NCBI GenBank assembly: GCA_934098515.1
Contig: CAKOOK010000001.1
Location: forward strand, 1 to 64,000
Direction: 5' to 3'
Length of the DNA: 64,000 nucleotides
From: an uncultured Bacilli bacterium
GTDB lineage: Bacteria > Bacillota_I > Bacilli_A > RF39 > UBA660
Every line of letters starts with the position of its first letter. Positions within the stretch are counted from its first letter, which is position 1. Of the stretch, positions 41,689 to 50,890 are shown in pieces. The notes under the pieces are model-generated. The model had not been told where the DNA came from. It saw only the letters and a list, made by a program, of their open reading frames with translations, and made no database searches. The position numbers were made by a program, and so were the translations under genes.

Positions 41689-43692
41689 CTATGGACTACA
41701 ACTTTCAATTTTTAATTTATTATTTTTAATCTTCAACATGATACTACCATCTTGGTCTGTTCTATAAATTTTTGAACCATCTAAATTATTTAACACTTCT
41801 TTATTGGGATGACCATATCTGTTGTTTTTGCCAACACTAATAATAGAATACTTTGGATTAATATCATTTATAAAATCTTTACCACTACTTGTCTTACTTC
41901 CGTGGTGTCCTACTTTTAATATATCTATCTTAGATAGATTATACTTTTCTAAAATTTCTTTTTCTTTCTCTACTCCAGCATCACCCATAAACATAAACTT
42001 ATAACCATCAAGTTTAGTATAAATAACATTACTATTATCATTTTCATTATCGTACTCTTTTGTTTGTAAGAAGTGCAGCTTACTATTATCAATATTTAAT
42101 TTTTTAATACATGAGTGATATTTAATATTTTTCTTATCTAACACCTTAATTAATTCTTTTTCTAAATTATTAAATTCACCACAATTAAATATTACTTTGT
42201 CTACTTTAAAATTCTCTATTATATTTATTGCGTCTCCCATATGATCATAATCCCCATGAGTAAGTACCAAATAATCTATCTTACTTTTGCCAGTACTTTT
42301 TAAAAACTTTATTGTATTATCACTGACCTTTATATTGTCCTTACCACCAGTATCAATAAGCACAACTTTATGCTTGTTATAAATTATTGAACTATCACCC
42401 TGCCCTACATCTAAAAAATGAACGTACGTATTAAAATCTACTAAAGGTTTTACCTTTATGCATAAAGTATAAATAATTATAAGTAATATAAATATGTTAC
42501 GATTCGTCTTTAAAAACATAAATAAAAATATATAATAAACAAAATAAAAAATAAGGCTTACTTTGGGGACAATGATATTAATCATTATCAAGTGAGTACT
42601 TATAAATTTAAGAATACTAATAAGCACATTTAAAATTGGTTCTAAAAAACTAAAGATAAATGTTAAGATAGTAAGTGGATAAATTAATATACTTACTAAA
42701 GGAACAATAATCACGTTATTTATAATCTGCATTAAGTTGATTTCATAATTATAATAAAGTGTTATTGGTAAACTAAATAAAAAAGCAATAAAACTAGTTA
42801 AAAACATATTAATAAAATAATTCTTTTTCATATACTTATTAAATAAAATGAGACCTAAACTAACACTTACCGAATATAAAAATCCCATATCATATATAAT
42901 TAATGGATTAAGAATAATTAAAGTGCAAACTACTAATAAAAGAACATTTACTGTACTTATTCTTAAATCTAATTTCTTATTTAATACTATGTAAATAAAT
43001 AATAAAAGGCTTCTATAGATACTTGCTGAATAGTTGGTTATCATACTAAATAGAATTAAGAAAATGCATGCTATGATTTCTTTAAATCGGCTTTTTTTAA
43101 AGACAAATAAAATTATTCCCGAAAGTAAATTTAAATGCATGCCACTGATTGCAAATAGATGACTTACACCATTTTTTTGAAATATACTATAGTCGTCCAT
43201 TTCACTTTTATCACCAATTAAAAATGCTTTAAAGTAGTCACTATGCTTAAATTTTTCACTTCTCTTAATAATATAATTTTTTACTTTATATTTAACACTT
43301 CTAGTTTTAGAAATAAACTTAATATTATCAATCTTTACTAAATAATAGATATGATGATTATATAAATATTTCCTATAATTAAATGTATTTGGTATTGTGT
43401 TATTCTTAGGTTTATTAAGAGTTCCTGTAAAAGTTATCTTATCTCCTAAAGATATATTAAGTGGTTCTTTACTATAATATGAACCAATTATTTTTTCTTT
43501 AGATTTAATTGTAATCTTGTAATAATCATCATTATTCTTAATCTCGTCAATAATACCTACAAAAGAAGTCTCACTGCCATTAAACTTTGATTCATTATGA
43601 AAAGAGTTTCTTATAAAAGTTAAGCATAAAACTAAGATAACTAAAATTATATAAAAATAATTATACTGTAATAAAGTCTTTAATCTTATCAA
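41689..43692 (-). CDS. comEC: DNA uptake channel protein ComEC/Rec2
   Basis: 667 residues. An N-terminal OB-like region leads to the ComEC/Rec2 membrane domain (FLIGDKSEMDDYSIFQKNGVSHLFAISGMHLNLLSG in outline, with SGMH). About ten helices follow, then a metallo-beta-lactamase-like domain from ~430 (LDVGQGDSSIIYN, LTHGDYDHMGDA, KVGHHGSKTSS). It carries single-stranded DNA across the membrane. The start overlaps the comEA end. The last ~140 codons are duplicated at 40419-40763. Confidence 0.93.
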   Translation of the reverse strand: MIRLKTLLQYNYFYIILVILVLCLTFIRNSFHNESKFNGSETSFVGIIDEIKNNDDYYKITIKSKEKIIGSYYSKEPLNISLGDKITFTGTLNKPKNNTIPNTFNYRKYLYNHHIYYLVKIDNIKFISKTRSVKYKVKNYIIKRSEKFKHSDYFKAFLIGDKSEMDDYSIFQKNGVSHLFAISGMHLNLLSGIILFVFKKSRFKEIIACIFLILFSMITNYSASIYRSLLLFIYIVLNKKLDLRISTVNVLLLVVCTLIILNPLIIYDMGFLYSVSVSLGLILFNKYMKKNYFINMFLTSFIAFLFSLPITLYYNYEINLMQIINNVIIVPLVSILIYPLTILTFIFSFLEPILNVLISILKFISTHLIMINIIVPKVSLIFYFVYYIFLFMFLKTNRNIFILLIIIYTLCIKVKPLVDFNTYVHFLDVGQGDSSIIYNKHKVVLIDTGGKDNIKVSDNTIKFLKSTGKSKIDYLVLTHGDYDHMGDAINIIENFKVDKVIFNCGEFNNLEKELIKVLDKKNIKYHSCIKKLNIDNSKLHFLQTKEYDNENDNSNVIYTKLDGYKFMFMGDAGVEKEKEILEKYNLSKIDILKVGHHGSKTSSGKDFINDINPKYSIISVGKNNRYGHPNKEVLNNLDGSKIYRTDQDGSIMLKIKNNKLKIESCSP

Positions 43693-44314
43693 ATAGTGCG
43701 TCCCCTATACCAGAAACATTTTTAAGATCTTCAATAGTTTTAAATTCGCCATTGCTAGTTCTATAAGTTATTATTGCATCGGCCTTACTTTCACCTAATC
43801 CTTTTAACTTCATAAGTTCTTCTTTACTAGCTTTATTAATATTTATTTTATCACTAGTACTAGTTTCATTGTTTTCTTTATTGTCAGTGCTTGCATCATT
43901 ATCAGTACAGTTATTAACAGTAATTGTCTCACATTTACAAGGCACCTCACTTACTGCTTTAGTAGTTATTTCACTCTTAGTAAAAACATATATAACCATT
44001 TCATTACTAACAACTTTAGATAAATTTATATTATTAGTACTTGCATTACTTTTAAGTCCACCAGCCATCTTTATTGCATCAACTACTCTATCGCTAGAGT
44101 TCATCTCATAAACCCCAGGCTTTTTAACTGCTCCTTTAACATCTACAAATATTTTATCTTGTACCTTTTCATTAACTGGAAGAGTTGTGCTAGTTATATT
44201 ACTATCAAAATCATCTAGGACTTCATCATTTTTAGTAAATACATAATAAAAAGCCACAAATGTAGTAAGTAATAATACGCCTCCCACAATTAAAAACATT
44301 TTCTTCTTATCCAT
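43661..44314 (-). CDS. comEA: Competence DNA-binding protein ComEA
   Basis: 217 residues. The N-terminal membrane helix (~7-27) is followed by a SLBB domain (VFVDVKGAVKKPGVYEMN-like, DAIKMAGGL), a Cys/Asp/Thr linker (CKCETITVNNCTDND) and a helix-hairpin-helix pair (NINKASKEELMKLKGLGES, NVSGIGDALFDKIKDF). It binds incoming double-stranded DNA outside the membrane and feeds it to ComEC. Confidence 0.93.
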   Translation of the reverse strand: MDKKKMFLIVGGVLLLTTFVAFYYVFTKNDEVLDDFDSNITSTTLPVNEKVQDKIFVDVKGAVKKPGVYEMNSSDRVVDAIKMAGGLKSNASTNNINLSKVVSNEMVIYVFTKSEITTKAVSEVPCKCETITVNNCTDNDASTDNKENNETSTSDKININKASKEELMKLKGLGESKADAIITYRTSNGEFKTIEDLKNVSGIGDALFDKIKDFITV

Positions 44315-44384
44315 AATTTCCTCCCTCTATTAGTTATTGTTGTAAGAGCATCCCGGATTTCCTTTTTTTATCTTAAATTTTTGC

Positions 44385-44418
44385 ATAAAAAAACTAAAAC
44401 ATAATTAAAGGTTTTAGT
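44385..44418 (-). terminator. Terminator of the rimP-truB operon
   Basis: ACTAAAAC/GTTTTAGT stem plus a T-run on the minus strand, overlapping the truB stop codon. Confidence 0.75.
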
Positions 44419-45230
44419 TCTTCTTCATTAATTCGGGTATAAAAAGCTACTGCTTTATCCCCATCTTTGTATAATATATAATTACTATTTTTATCTTTTA
44501 TTATATTTCCATTATAAATCTGTTTGCGATTACCACCATTAATATATCTAACATCTAAATCAAAGATATCTTCTAAACTGTAAAGTTTGTACTTACCGTT
44601 ACATATATCTTCTAAAGAATAAGCGTCACTTATATCATAATCACCTAACTTAGTTCTAACTAAATCTGTCATTATTCCGTAAGTTCCAAGATAAGCACAA
44701 ATATCTCTGATTAAAGCTCTTATATAAGTTCCTTTGCTTACTTTGCACTTGATCTTAACTTCGTCATCAAATGAAATAAGTTCTAATTTATAAATAGATA
44801 CTTCTTTTTTAGGTAAGATAACATCGTCATTATTTCTAGCATAATCATAAAGTTTCTTACCATTAACTTTAACTGCTGAATATATTGGTACTTCTTGCGT
44901 ATAAGTTAGTCCATTAAAATGTTCTATAGCAGTCTGCATCTCTTCTAAACTTATTTTTTTATTGTCAGTTTTTAATATTTTGCCTTCACTATCTAAAGTA
45001 TCCGTTAAAACATTTAATTTAAAAGTTGCTATATATTCTTTATCATGGTCAACCATAATACTGCCAAGTTTTGTGTATTTGCCAATTAAACATACTAGAA
45101 CTCCCGTTGCCATTGGATCAAGAGTCCCAATGTGTCCAATACTTTTAGTACTAAATTCTTTCACAAGTTTATTTACTACATCTCTACTAGTAATACCCTT
45201 TGGTTTATTTACTACGATTACCCCATTCAT
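44394..45230 (-). CDS. truB: tRNA pseudouridine-55 synthase
   Basis: 278 residues. It converts U55 in the T-loop of tRNAs. Conserved parts are GVIVVNKPKGITSRDVV, GHIGTLDPMATGVL (with the catalytic Asp) and SKGTYIRALIRDI. It is the last gene of the operon and its start overlaps the preceding GNAT gene by 26 bases. Confidence 0.95.
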   Translation of the reverse strand: MNGVIVVNKPKGITSRDVVNKLVKEFSTKSIGHIGTLDPMATGVLVCLIGKYTKLGSIMVDHDKEYIATFKLNVLTDTLDSEGKILKTDNKKISLEEMQTAIEHFNGLTYTQEVPIYSAVKVNGKKLYDYARNNDDVILPKKEVSIYKLELISFDDEVKIKCKVSKGTYIRALIRDICAYLGTYGIMTDLVRTKLGDYDISDAYSLEDICNGKYKLYSLEDIFDLDVRYINGGNRKQIYNGNIIKDKNSNYILYKDGDKAVAFYTRINEEELKPLIMF

Positions 45231-45750
45231 CTTTCTTACCTTCGATATTCTTTGAATAAATAATTTCTTCTCCAGTGATGGTATCTAAATTAAATCCCAT
45301 ATCCTCGAATAATTTAAGCATAAATTCTTTACTATGTGGAGCAGAAACCACAATCTCATCAGCTCCACTAGATTCAAATTCACTTATTAAACTAGTCATT
45401 AAATCTGCTGATAAACTGCCTTTCTTATACTCTGAAATAAATCTATCTCTAAACTCTGGTTTAATGTATAAGTTATAAAGTTCACCATTGCCATTTTGTA
45501 CGTATATGCAAGCAAAACCTACTAGTTCTTCTCCGTCATAAATTCCAACTGCTTTAGAGTTTGTTTCTTTATCATATAAATCATTTAAATCGTCATGTGC
45601 AAATGCTTTACTTCCTGTAAAATAATCACGTACTGTTTTAAAAGGAATTTTATTAAAGATACCACCATATGTTTCATCATAATAATTATAGATAAGTTCC
45701 TTTAACTCCTCTTCGTGCATCTTATCAGTTATGTTTCTTACTACTAACAT
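45205..45750 (-). CDS. GNAT-like acetyltransferase inserted between rbfA and truB
   Basis: 181 residues. The central part (AVGIYDGEELVGFACIYVQNG, then LYNLYIKPEFRDRFISEYKKGSLSADLM) fits the GNAT fold with strand beta-4, acetyl-CoA loop and helix. The canonical Q/RxxGxG/A loop is not clear, so activity is uncertain. It is translated between rbfA and truB, overlapping truB, and might modify a component of the translation machinery. Confidence 0.6.
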   Translation of the reverse strand: MLVVRNITDKMHEEELKELIYNYYDETYGGIFNKIPFKTVRDYFTGSKAFAHDDLNDLYDKETNSKAVGIYDGEELVGFACIYVQNGNGELYNLYIKPEFRDRFISEYKKGSLSADLMTSLISEFESSGADEIVVSAPHSKEFMLKLFEDMGFNLDTITGEEIIYSKNIEGKKDEWGNRSK

Positions 45751-45767
45751 TTAACCCCCAACCTTTC

Positions 45768-46118
45768 TTATTCATGGTTTTCACTATGAATTTCTTGCAA
45801 AATTTCATCAATATGTTCACCATATAATGTTGATTCATCAAATTCGAATCTAAGTTCTGGTGTATTTCTTAAATCCATTCTCTTAGCTAGTTCGCTTCTT
45901 AAGAAAGGACTTGCTTTTTTAAGTTCATCAGCCATTTCTTTTCTATCGTAATCACCTATGTATGTGTAATATACTCTAGCCATTGATAAATCACTAGTAA
46001 CTCTAGCTTCCATAAGCGTTACACTTTTAAGCATTTCATTATCTGCTTCTTCAAAAATAATATTTGACAAATGTCTTAATAATTCTGAAGAAATTCTTTG
46101 TATTTTTATACTATTCAT
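45768..46118 (-). CDS. rbfA: Ribosome-binding factor A
   Basis: 116 residues with the KH-like fold. Seen are IQRISSELLRHLSNIIF, VTLMEARVTSDLSMARVYYTY and LRNTPELRFEFDESTLYGEHID. It helps mature the 30S subunit, particularly 16S rRNA 5' end processing. It overlaps infB by 4 bases. Confidence 0.93.
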   Translation of the reverse strand: MNSIKIQRISSELLRHLSNIIFEEADNEMLKSVTLMEARVTSDLSMARVYYTYIGDYDRKEMADELKKASPFLRSELAKRMDLRNTPELRFEFDESTLYGEHIDEILQEIHSENHE

Positions 46119-48223
46119 CTTTTAACCTCTACATTTTCATATACTTCAAAGATATCTCCTTCTTTTAAATCATTGAAGTTTTCAATTGTAATACCACACT
46201 CAATACCATTTTTAACTTCTTTAACGGTATCTTTTTCTCTTTGAAGTGATGCAATAACGCCGTCATAAATAATTACGCCATCACGAATTACTCTAACTTG
46301 TGCTTTGTTTTTAATAATGCCGCTAGTAACAATACAACCTGCAATAGAACCAACTTTACTAAATTTAAACATACGTTTAATAGAAGCAGTTCCAAGTACC
46401 TTTTCCTCATATTCTGGATCAAGCATACCTTTCATTGCAAGTTCCATCTCTTCAACTAATTTATAGATGATTTGATATAGTCTTATTTCTACGCCATACT
46501 CTTTAGCTACGTCCTTAGTTATATTTGATGGTACAACATTAAATCCGATTACAACGGCATCACTTGCATTTGCTAATATAACATCACTTTCAGTAATTCC
46601 GCCAATGCCAGATCTAATTACCTTAATCTTAACTTCGTCAGTGCTTAACTTTTCAAGTGCACTCTTAACAGCTTCTTCTGATCCTCTAACATCACACTTA
46701 AGAACAACTTTAATTTCTTTTGCTCCGCCTTTAATTTTGTTAAATAAATCATCAAAGGAAACAACTTCTTTTTTCTGCTTTTGGTTTTTAGCTTCAATTT
46801 CTCTTTTTTCTGCTATTTCTTTAGCTATTTTTTCACTTTCAAAAGCCATAAATTTATCACCTGCTGCTGGGCTTCCATTTAAACCAGTAATCTCAACTGG
46901 AGTACTAGGTCCTGCAGAAATAATATTAACGCCTTGATCATTTTTTAAAGTACGAATTCTACCATAAACAGTACCTGCAACAATTGGATCTCCAAGTCTT
47001 AAAGTACCATTTTGAATTAGGATGCTTGCAACACTACCTAAGGCTTTATCAGCACGAGTCTCAATAACAGTACCAATTGCATATCTATTTGGATTGGCTT
47101 TAAGTTCACTAACTTCTGCAATAGCTAGAACAGTATCAAGTAAGGAGTCAATACCTGCCCCAGTAACTGCACTAATATTTACAAAAGGAGTGTTTCCTCC
47201 CCAAGCCTCGGGTGTTAAATTAAGTTCGGCCATCTCTTGCATTATTTTATCAGGATTTGCATCTGGCTTATCCATTTTATTAACTGCAACAACGATAGGA
47301 ACACCCGCACTAACAGCATGCTCTACTGCTTCCTTAGTTTGAGGCATAACCCCATCATCAGCAGCTACAACAATTATAACTATATCAGTAACACTAGCTC
47401 CTCTTGCACGCATAGCGGTAAATGCAGCATGCCCAGGAGTATCAATAAAAGTAATTTTAGAGCCATTATAATCAATTTGATAAGCACCTATTGCTTGAGT
47501 GATTCCACCGGCTTCACCAGCTGCTACATGACTCTTTCGAATATAATCTAAAAGAGTTGTCTTACCATGATCAACATGACCCATAACTGTAATAACGGGA
47601 GGTCTTAAAACTAAATCTGCCTCATCATCAATAACCTCATACTCTTCAAAATTAGAAATGTCTCTAGTTTCACTCTTCTTTAAAGTCTTACCATAATCAA
47701 GAACCACTATTTCAGCATTTTCAAATGAAATTACTTGATTTAAATTCATCATTAAACCTAAACTAATAAGTTTTTTAATAATATCTGGTGCACTAACTCC
47801 AAGTTTATTTGCTAAACTAGAAACTGTCTCTCCTTCTTCATAAAGAATGATAGATTCATCACTAGCATCATTACTTTTAAGTTTAGTTTTATTCTTATAC
47901 ATAGCTTTCTTTTTATTTAAATAATCACTATCTTTACTACTAAAATTATTTCCTTTTTTCTTAAGTTTTTCCTTCTTAATTATTGGTTTAGAATTAATTT
48001 CTTCTCCCAAAATATTTTCAACTGCCTCATCTAAAGCATCATTATCTTCAAATGTAGACTCAGTATTAGTAGAGATAATATTAATTGCATTATCTAAAAC
48101 AATAATATCATCATCTTCTAAGAAAGAATCCTTATCACTAGCCTTAATCCCTAATTCTCTACATTTATTTAGTATCTCTTGTACAGTACAATTCATACTG
48201 TCAGCATATTCTTTTATACTCAT
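46115..48223 (-). CDS. infB: Translation initiation factor IF-2
   Basis: 702 residues, shorter than many because the N-terminal linker is reduced. Two IF2_N modules are recognisable (ADSMNCTVQEILNKCRELG, ANKLGVSAPDIIKKLISLG). The G domain has GHVDHGKTTLLD, DTPGHAAFTAMRARG and NKMDK. Domains II-IV follow to a C-terminal IF2-C2. It places initiator tRNA on the ribosome. Confidence 0.97.
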   Translation of the reverse strand: MSIKEYADSMNCTVQEILNKCRELGIKASDKDSFLEDDDIIVLDNAINIISTNTESTFEDNDALDEAVENILGEEINSKPIIKKEKLKKKGNNFSSKDSDYLNKKKAMYKNKTKLKSNDASDESIILYEEGETVSSLANKLGVSAPDIIKKLISLGLMMNLNQVISFENAEIVVLDYGKTLKKSETRDISNFEEYEVIDDEADLVLRPPVITVMGHVDHGKTTLLDYIRKSHVAAGEAGGITQAIGAYQIDYNGSKITFIDTPGHAAFTAMRARGASVTDIVIIVVAADDGVMPQTKEAVEHAVSAGVPIVVAVNKMDKPDANPDKIMQEMAELNLTPEAWGGNTPFVNISAVTGAGIDSLLDTVLAIAEVSELKANPNRYAIGTVIETRADKALGSVASILIQNGTLRLGDPIVAGTVYGRIRTLKNDQGVNIISAGPSTPVEITGLNGSPAAGDKFMAFESEKIAKEIAEKREIEAKNQKQKKEVVSFDDLFNKIKGGAKEIKVVLKCDVRGSEEAVKSALEKLSTDEVKIKVIRSGIGGITESDVILANASDAVVIGFNVVPSNITKDVAKEYGVEIRLYQIIYKLVEEMELAMKGMLDPEYEEKVLGTASIKRMFKFSKVGSIAGCIVTSGIIKNKAQVRVIRDGVIIYDGVIASLQREKDTVKEVKNGIECGITIENFNDLKEGDIFEVYENVEVKR

Positions 48224-48241
48224 AAGAGCCTCCTTCTATTT

Positions 48242-48490
48242 CTATATTGAACTTCTTAACTCATCATATATCTCGTCCGGAACGCTTTTTTCAAAAACAT
48301 TATCAAGTATTTTTTTCTTTTGTGCGGTATCTATAACATTTACATCTTTCTTTAAATAACAACCCTTACCATTAAGTTTTCCACTCTTGTCAACAGTAAA
48401 AGTATCATTAAAGTAAACTACCCTAATTAAATCTTTTTTAGGCATCTTCTCTCTAGTTACCACACACATTCTCATTGGTATCTTTTTCAA
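48242..48490 (-). CDS. ylxR: YlxR/RnpM family RNA-binding protein
   Basis: 82 residues with the family start KKIPMRMCVVTREKMPKKDLIRVVY and later GKGCYLKKD. In Bacillus this protein modulates RNase P and other RNAs. It overlaps the nusA stop by 4 bases. The ribosomal-L7Ae-like ylxQ gene often found next is absent here. Confidence 0.9.
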   Translation of the reverse strand: MKKIPMRMCVVTREKMPKKDLIRVVYFNDTFTVDKSGKLNGKGCYLKKDVNVIDTAQKKKILDNVFEKSVPDEIYDELRSSI

Positions 48491-49605
48491 TTTTCATTAC
48501 CCTCTTCTGTAATTTGAGCAAGAGTCTTAACATTAATTCTAAATCTTGTAAGCTTACTAGCAAGTTTAATATTAATACCTTTCTTACCAATAGCTAAAGA
48601 TAAATTTTCATCATTAACAATAGCTAAAGCTTCTCTATTCTTAGTATTATCTATTATATTAACAATAACATTCTTAGCAGGACTTAATGCGTTAGCAATA
48701 AATACGCTATCATCTTCATCATATTTAATTAAATCAACTTTTTCGCCATTAAGTTCAGCAAGTATACTCGCTATTCTAGAACCTCTTTCACCAATACAAG
48801 TACCAATTGCTTCTACTCTTTCGTCTGTTGAATAAACAGCAACCTTGCTTCTTACTCCTGGCTCTCTAGCAACATTATAAAGAACTAATGTGCCATCCTT
48901 AAACTCAGGTATTTCACTTTCAAATAATCTCTTAACAAAACCATTATTTTTTCTAGAGCATAAAATAAGTGGTCCTTTAGAAGTAGCTTCGATCTTTTCA
49001 ATATAAACTTTAATACTACTTCCCATTTTAACTGTCTCGCCAGGTATCATTTCACTTTTAGGAAGGATTCCTCTAGTTCTACCTAAATCAATATAATAGT
49101 TCTTGTTATCTTCCATTGCAAGCATGCCAACCATTAATTCATCTTGCTTATCACTAAATTCTTCAATAATGCTATTTCTTTCTGCTTCTCTTATTTTTTG
49201 TGTTAAGACTTGTTTAGCAGTTGAAGCTGCAACTCGACCAAAATCATGTGGGGTAACTTCTTCTTCAATAGTTTCACCAACTTTAATTCCTGGAACAATT
49301 TTTTGGGCATCTTCTAAAAGAATTTGGGCATCTTCATTAATCTCAGGTTCTGTATAAGTAATATTGCCTTCTTCATCAACAATCTCATCACCTTCAATAT
49401 AATCATCTACAACAACTAAATATGAATAAACCTTAATATCACCTGTCTCACGATTAATTGTTACCTTAACATTAGTCTTAGAATCAAAATTCTTCTTATA
49501 AGCAGTAATTAATGCTTGCTCCATAGCATCAAAAACTATATCTTCACTAATACCTTTTTCTGCAGTAATATTTTTAACTGCTTTAATAAACTCTTTACCG
49601 TCCAT
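48487..49605 (-). CDS. nusA: Transcription factor NusA
   Basis: 372 residues. The N-terminal RNA polymerase-binding domain (1-125) is followed by an S1 domain (~130-200) and KH1/KH2 domains. Visible are VAREPGVRSKVAVYS, EAIGTCIGERGSRI and VNDENLSLAIGKKGINIKLAS. It controls pausing and termination. AGGAGAGAGG precedes the ATG, right after rimP. Confidence 0.96.
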   Translation of the reverse strand: MDGKEFIKAVKNITAEKGISEDIVFDAMEQALITAYKKNFDSKTNVKVTINRETGDIKVYSYLVVVDDYIEGDEIVDEEGNITYTEPEINEDAQILLEDAQKIVPGIKVGETIEEEVTPHDFGRVAASTAKQVLTQKIREAERNSIIEEFSDKQDELMVGMLAMEDNKNYYIDLGRTRGILPKSEMIPGETVKMGSSIKVYIEKIEATSKGPLILCSRKNNGFVKRLFESEIPEFKDGTLVLYNVAREPGVRSKVAVYSTDERVEAIGTCIGERGSRIASILAELNGEKVDLIKYDEDDSVFIANALSPAKNVIVNIIDNTKNREALAIVNDENLSLAIGKKGINIKLASKLTRFRINVKTLAQITEEGNEN

Positions 49606-49606
49606 T

Positions 49607-49858
49607 TTAACCTCTCTCCTTACTAGAAATATCTAATATATATTCGTCACTAATTAAATCATACTCATCAAGTAGTGGATTTATAATATTAGTGGCTTCA
49701 ACAATAGTATCTAAATCAATACCATTTACCTTATCAAGAACAATCTTTAAAAAGTTATAGTTGTTCTCTTTTTCATAACTAACACTACAAACAATGATAT
49801 CTTCCTTATTCATAGCTTCAGTTACAATTTCTTTAATCTTCTCAATCGTGCTTTGCAT
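49607..49858 (-). CDS. rimP: RimP-like ribosome maturation factor, N-terminal domain only
   Basis: 83 residues from the ATG at 49856-49858 (AGGAGG upstream). The frame to 49915 crosses a hairpin and is rejected. IEKIKEIVTEAMNKED, then FLKIVLDKVNGIDLDTI and YILDISSKERG match the first RimP domain. Typical RimP is ~150 residues with a second SH3-like domain, which is missing here. It leads the nusA operon as usual. Either a one-domain version suffices or the gene is a shortened relic. Confidence 0.8.
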   Translation of the reverse strand: MQSTIEKIKEIVTEAMNKEDIIVCSVSYEKENNYNFLKIVLDKVNGIDLDTIVEATNIINPLLDEYDLISDEYILDISSKERG

Positions 49859-49877
49859 AAACCTCCTATATAAATAA

Positions 49878-49901
49878 AAGTGGGAAATTTCTGTCCCACT
49901 T
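49878..49901 (-). promoter_or_regulatory. Leader hairpin upstream of rimP-nusA
   Basis: AAGTGGG-acagaaattt-CCCACTT followed by TTTATTTAT on the minus strand, 20 bases before rimP. It could be a leader attenuator for the operon, as NusA operons are often self-regulated. Confidence 0.5.
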
Positions 49902-50056
49902 AAATCTGCAAACATATTATAACATAACTAAACTAAAAAAGTAAAGACCCTCAAAAAATCATAGATTTTAACTACAAAAGTGGCAAAATAAAGTAGATAA
50001 TTCTAGCTTCAATAGAAGATACTCTTTCTTATATTCAAGTATACTATAAAGGATTT

Positions 50057-50371
50057 TTATAGATTACCAGTTAAAATGTTAATAAAAACAATTGCAATTA
50101 TTACAAAGATAACTACAAAAATAATAATGAAAATAGCTTTTGAAATTTTAAACATTGGGTCATTATTAAAGGCATCGTTTACCATCTTAAATTGTTTTTC
50201 AAACTTTTCACTGGATGCATCTAACATTCCCTTATGATATTTATAGGCGTTGCTATATGCATCCTCTATATCATAACTAGAATGACAATAATCACATACT
50301 ACCCTATAAGTTCCTTCAGGAACAATTAAAGTGGCACCACAATTTTTGCATTTTAATTCATTTGTCTTCAT
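50057..50371 (-). CDS. Zinc-ribbon membrane protein
   Basis: 104 residues. The N-terminal zinc ribbon CKNCGA...CDYCHSS (residues 8-30) is followed by a polar helix and one C-terminal membrane helix (~76-100). Its zinc ribbon recalls that of the larger protein at 13.5-14.7 kb. Function unknown. Confidence 0.65.
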   Translation of the reverse strand: MKTNELKCKNCGATLIVPEGTYRVVCDYCHSSYDIEDAYSNAYKYHKGMLDASSEKFEKQFKMVNDAFNNDPMFKISKAIFIIIFVVIFVIIAIVFINILTGNL

Positions 50372-50388
50372 ATAAATCTTCTTTTCTC

Positions 50389-50820
50389 CTAATCTAAACT
50401 ACCCAAAATAATTGTTGGATCTTTTGCTTCTTCTTCACTAATCTCTGCATATTCATTTACAAAGTTCTTAATTAAGTCTATATAACTTACATCATTATTA
50501 GTATATTTTATTTCTGGGACGTATTTATTAAAAGTTTTAGGTACTGCATTATTAAAGGAAAAATATAATTTAGGAGTACTAACCTTACTAACCCATTTTA
50601 GTTCCAACTTTTCAGTAAAAGATGGCGTACTAACTTCACAAACAATCAAATCAGCCTTATTAATTAAATCCTTAGAATACTTATCTTTATAAGCATTACT
50701 CATCGGAAGTATTAACTCATGCTTATTTAAAATGCTATCAGTAAGTAAATCTCTATAGAGCATGTTGTTATAATCATACTTTAAACTATGAACAAAATAT
50801 ATCTTAAGTCTTCTCTTCAT
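50389..50820 (-). CDS. Nucleoside 2-deoxyribosyltransferase-like protein
   Basis: 143 residues. The middle segment ADLIVCEVSTPSFTEKLELKWVSK resembles the conserved (A-D-x-x-x-x-E-V-S-x-P-S...E-L) helix of the deoxyribosyltransferase fold, with Glu retained. The start KIYFVHSL is like the first strand of that fold. The substrate is unknown and the family assignment is tentative. It lies 17 bases upstream of the zinc-ribbon gene. Confidence 0.5.
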   Translation of the reverse strand: MKRRLKIYFVHSLKYDYNNMLYRDLLTDSILNKHELILPMSNAYKDKYSKDLINKADLIVCEVSTPSFTEKLELKWVSKVSTPKLYFSFNNAVPKTFNKYVPEIKYTNNDVSYIDLIKNFVNEYAEISEEEAKDPTIILGSLD

Positions 50821-50890
50821 GACTTCACCCTAAAATAATCATATCACAACCACTAAAAATTTGCTATAATAAAAAACAAAGGAGGCACTT

